From assembly GCF_014646055.1 (NCBI RefSeq), contig NZ_BMMS01000003.1:1-64000 (forward strand): a DNA stretch of 64,000 bases, read 5' to 3'. Source of the stretch: Wenjunlia tyrosinilytica (GTDB taxonomy: Bacteria; Actinomycetota; Actinomycetes; Streptomycetales; Streptomycetaceae). Shown here piece by piece: positions 61,601 to 64,000 of the stretch (the stretch's first letter is position 1; each line of letters starts with the position of its first letter). The notes under the pieces are model-generated. The model ran no database searches and was not told where the DNA came from. It saw only the letters and a program-made list of their open reading frames with translations. The position numbers and the translations under genes were made by a program.

Positions 61601-62746
61601 TCAGCTCTCCTCGGTGGTGGCGGACGCCGCGGCCGTGACGCGCGTGTCCGGTGTCGCGGGCCGTGGGTAGGCGGTGATGCGCAGGTCCGGTCCGAAGCGC
61701 GTGGTTTCGGCCACATCGAGGCGCAACGCCCGTCCGATGGAAGTGATTCCGGCACCGCCCAGGGCGGTGGGTCCGGCGCCCAGCAGGGCGGGCGCGAGGT
61801 AGCCGACGACCTTGTCGACGAATCCGGCGCGGACGAAGGCTCCGGCGAGGGTGGGGCCGCCCTCCAGCAGGACCGAGCGCACATCCCGGTCGTGCAGGGC
61901 GGCCAGCAGCGCGGTCAGGTCGAGCCCGGTGCCGTCGGCGGCGCGCGGGAGCCGCAGGAGGCTGCCCCGCGGAAGGTGGGCGGCCTCGGCGTCCTCGGCC
62001 ACGCAGATGAGGGTGGCGGCGGCCCCGTCCAGGACGCGGGCGCCGGCCTTGGTGGCGGTGGCCGCGGTGTCGAGGACGACGCGCAACGGCTGCGGCCGGC
62101 CGGGGTGTTCGTGGTCGCGGACGGCCAGGTGCGGATCGTCGGCGGCCATGGTGCCGGAGCCGACGACGACCGCGTCCGCCTCGGACCGCAACCGGTGGAC
62201 GTCGGCGCGGGCCTGCGGCCCGGTGATCCAGCGGCTGCTGCCGTCGAGGGCAGCGATCCGGCCGTCGAGTGTGGCCGCGTACTTCCACAGCACGAACGGG
62301 CGGCCCCGCAGTACCGAGATCAGCCAGGCCTCGTTGGACGCGGCGGCCTCGTCGGCGAGCAGGCCGCCCTCGACGTCGATGCCGGCGGCGGCGAGCGTCG
62401 CGGCGCCGCCGTTCGCGAGGGGGTGGGGGTCGGCGACGGCGTGGACGACCCGGGTGATCCCGGCGTCGATGAGGGCGAGCGCGCAGGGGCCGGTGCGGCC
62501 GGTGTGGTTGCAGGGCTCGAGGGTGACGACGGCGGTGCCGCCGCGGGCGCGCTCCCCCGCCTGCCGCAGGGCGTTGACCTCGGCGTGGGGGCCTCCGGCG
62601 CGCTCGTGCCAGCCCTCGCCGACGACCTCTCCGGCGGGGTCGAGGACGACACAGCCGACGATCGGGTTGGGGCTGGTGGAGCCGAGGCCGCGCGCGGCGA
62701 GCAGGATGGCCCGGCGCATGGCGTCGGCTTCGGGGAGCGGTGCCAC
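61601..62746 (-). CDS. ribD: Bifunctional riboflavin deaminase/reductase
   Basis: 381 residues. The N-terminal deaminase has zinc motifs PHAEVNALRQAG and LEPCNHTGRTGPC. The C-terminal reductase has FVLWKYAATLDGRIAA, DAVVVGSGTMAADDP and LLEGGPTLAGAFV. GTG 62746 is chosen because AGGAGG lies 6 nt upstream and the 62746-62783 hairpin touches both. The upstream ATG at 62839 would add an atypical Pro/Arg-rich tail. First gene after the FMN riboswitch. Confidence 0.95.
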   Translation of the reverse strand: MAPLPEADAMRRAILLAARGLGSTSPNPIVGCVVLDPAGEVVGEGWHERAGGPHAEVNALRQAGERARGGTAVVTLEPCNHTGRTGPCALALIDAGITRVVHAVADPHPLANGGAATLAAAGIDVEGGLLADEAAASNEAWLISVLRGRPFVLWKYAATLDGRIAALDGSSRWITGPQARADVHRLRSEADAVVVGSGTMAADDPHLAVRDHEHPGRPQPLRVVLDTAATATKAGARVLDGAAATLICVAEDAEAAHLPRGSLLRLPRAADGTGLDLTALLAALHDRDVRSVLLEGGPTLAGAFVRAGFVDKVVGYLAPALLGAGPTALGGAGITSIGRALRLDVAETTRFGPDLRITAYPRPATPDTRVTAAASATTEES

Positions 62747-62783
62747 CGGAGTCCTCCTGCCGCGTCTTGGGCGCGGACTCCGG
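62746..62783 (-). promoter_or_regulatory. Shine-Dalgarno-sequestering hairpin, likely riboswitch expression platform
   Basis: On the minus strand CCGGAGTCC pairs with GGACTCCGG, and an inner CCGCG/CGCGG extends the stem. The 3' arm takes in the end of the AGGAGG ribosome site and the base of the GTG start of ribD. This geometry fits translational control by the FMN aptamer upstream. Confidence 0.6.
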
Positions 62784-62894
62784 GGTGGCGGGAAAAGACG
62801 GGTCGCCGATTCGGGACGCGGCACCGCGGGGGCGTCCACTGGTCCTCGCGGACAGGTGGAACCGCTGACGGCGGCGTACCGGCTGACGCCCGCC

Positions 62895-63020
62895 GCGCAC
62901 TGCCTCCCATCCGGACTTTAACCGTCGGTCCAGGAATTTCACCTGGTCAACCGGCCGCTGGTTGCGGCCGGGTCGCGGACTGTAACCGCCGGTTCGGAAT
63001 TTCACCGACCCCGGAGTGCG
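62895..63020 (-). ncRNA. FMN riboswitch (RFN element)
   Basis: The minus strand carries the whole conserved RFN core: GGGGTCGGTGAAATTCCGAA, then CGGCGGTTACAGTCCGCGAC, GGTTGACCAGGTGAAATTCC, CGACGGTTAAAGTCCGGATG and GGGAGGCAGTGCGC. It lies 149 nt upstream of the ribD start. FMN binding would shut down the rib operon and RibM-mediated import. Confidence 0.96.
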
Positions 63021-63201
63021 CGAACGTCACTGATACGCGTCCAGTGTGCCACGTCCCGTCCACGCCGGTGGAGGGCACCGTCCTGTGGGCTCGATCACTC
63101 GGGCCCCGCTCCAGCGGCCCGCCACCGGCGCTCTGCGGTTGCTCGACGCGTTCTCCGCGCGGCCTCGGCCGGAGCATGCGGTCCCGGCCGAGTTCGGGTC
63201 T

Positions 63202-64000
63202 TCAGCCGAGGATGTTGTCCAGTTGCTCGGCGCCCGGGCGCAGGAGCCACAGGTCACCGCCCGGCGGGGGCTGGAGCCCGGCGACGGCCGCGCGGGCCTC
63301 GTCGTCCCCCTTGTCGGCGGCGGCGTGGACGATGTCGTCGGCCGCGTAGGCGTGGAAGTCGAGTTCGGGATGGGGCCAGGGCTGCTCGCCGGTGGCGGAG
63401 GGCAGCAGGAAGTCGACGGCCTTGAACAGCCCTGCGCCGTTGGGGCCGGTGTGGTGCCACAGGTCCACGCCCACGCGGTCCCCGACGGCGGCGAGCCGGG
63501 TGAACGCCACGAGGTTGAAGGTCGAGTAGTGCCAACTGCGGGTCCGGGCCAGCTCACCGGGCTGGCTGCCGTCGGCCGCGATCTGGGCGTCGACGCGCTT
63601 GGCGCGCGCCCGCGTGACGACGGAGCGGGCGAGGTCGCGCCGTCCGACCGCGGCGGCGAGGGCGGCCACCTGCATGTCGGCGAAGGTGCCGTGGTTGTTG
63701 AGGGCCGCCGACTCCTCCTTGCCGAAGTCGCTGTCCACCAGCCAGTCGAGGAACCGCTCGTTCCACTCCCTCATCCCCGTGCGGTCGGCGGAGGACCAGC
63801 CGGGCGCCCCGGAGTCGAGGATGGCGGCGGCGTCCACGACGCTGGTGAAGCCCTGCGAGAAGTCGATGATGCCGATGGCGCGGCCGTCGTACTTGCAGGG
63901 GATGAACTGGGCGTGCTGGAGGCTGGGGTTCATCCGGGTCGCCGGGGTCACGAACCAGGTGCGCAGGATCTCGGCGGCGTGCTCGGCGTAGGCGCGCTTG
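63202..64000 (-). CDS. Alginate-lyase-family polysaccharide lyase (5' end outside window)
   Basis: The frame stays open to the window edge (AYAEHAAEILRTWFVTP precedes the first in-window GTG), so only the C-terminal ~265 residues are seen. Family marks are ALNNHGTFADMQVAALAAAVG and GSQPGELARTRSWHYSTFNL, with the NNHG His and the RTRSWHY Tyr expected for beta-elimination. Streptomyces proteins of this type are usually secreted. Any signal peptide lies outside the window. Same strand as the rib operon, 181 nt upstream of the riboswitch. Confidence 0.82.
   Translation of the reverse strand, partial: KRAYAEHAAEILRTWFVTPATRMNPSLQHAQFIPCKYDGRAIGIIDFSQGFTSVVDAAAILDSGAPGWSSADRTGMREWNERFLDWLVDSDFGKEESAALNNHGTFADMQVAALAAAVGRRDLARSVVTRARAKRVDAQIAADGSQPGELARTRSWHYSTFNLVAFTRLAAVGDRVGVDLWHHTGPNGAGLFKAVDFLLPSATGEQPWPHPELDFHAYAADDIVHAAADKGDDEARAAVAGLQPPPGGDLWLLRPGAEQLDNILG

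Noticed and set aside
1-64000. CRISPR arrays, tRNA or rRNA genes, intact insertion sequences
   Set aside because: None seen. The tandem repeats found (kinase linker, PKS tail) are in-frame coding repeats, and the only mobile-element trace is the decayed replication initiator.

Overview
The window is high-GC actinobacterial DNA, almost certainly from a Streptomyces chromosome. The evidence is GC-rich third codon positions, GTG and TTG starts, SARP/AfsR regulators, a riboflavin operon containing ribM, and PUFA-type PKS genes. It holds two biosynthetic clusters, a signalling/conflict-type segment, a strip of gene wreckage and a block of housekeeping genes.

1-9,893 is the end of an iterative type I PKS (PUFA/hglE-like) operon. 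A ketoreductase-bearing PKS end (cut by the window edge) is followed by a KS-AT-DH-phosphopantetheinyl transferase protein, a discrete ACP, an alpha/beta hydrolase, an MGT-type glycosyltransferase and a zinc-finger methyltransferase. The genes are packed stop-to-start, and a 15-bp hairpin closes the unit. 10,056-19,294 carries a VOC protein, a membrane Ser/Thr kinase, a small molybdopterin-domain protein, an NB-ARC/TPR protein with an N-terminal motif resembling bacterial amyloid signalling motifs, and a divergent two-gene unit of a small membrane protein plus a 1,122-residue STAND/NACHT-like NTPase.

19,382-44,245 is the most interesting region: a phosphonate plus hydrazine gene cluster resembling that of fosfazinomycin. 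The plus-strand arm encodes PEP mutase, phosphonopyruvate decarboxylase, an Fe/2-oxoglutarate oxygenase, two methyltransferases, a biotin-carboxylase-like ATP-grasp ligase, a FemAB/GNAT-like protein and an asparagine-synthetase-like enzyme. The minus-strand arm encodes the aspartate-to-nitrous-acid pair (flavin oxygenase and lyase), a glutamine-synthetase homologue, an amidase, an N-acetyltransferase, an adenylosuccinate-lyase homologue, an unknown protein that could make the N-N bond, an exporter, a thymidylate-kinase-like protein, a SARP regulator, a PqqD-like protein and a nucleotidyltransferase. The plus arm begins with a 22-codon ORF that has a near-perfect Shine-Dalgarno. Its product has a YxxP element and ends in Val-Arg, the dipeptide found in fosfazinomycin A. 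It is followed by an attenuator-like hairpin and then the AsnB homologue, which carries an extra C-terminal domain shaped like PqqD. Four heptamers with exact 11-bp periodicity, a SARP-type operator, lie upstream. This suggests, but does not prove, a ribosomally templated route to a C-terminal peptidyl hydrazide or phosphonate.

44,246-47,447 is decayed DNA: remnants of a plasmid-type replication initiator, a SARP regulator, a fumarylacetoacetate-hydrolase-family gene, a MarR gene and a 4,5-dihydroxyphthalate-decarboxylase-like gene.

47,481-64,000 is core genome: a secreted C39-like peptidase, an Xaa-Pro peptidase, a uridine-kinase-like protein, a candidate small RNA, a CbxX/EccA-type AAA ATPase, two CNNM/CBS membrane proteins, a PH-like protein, hisG and hisE, then ribH-ribBA-ribM-ribE-ribD under an FMN riboswitch, and the end of an alginate-lyase-family gene.
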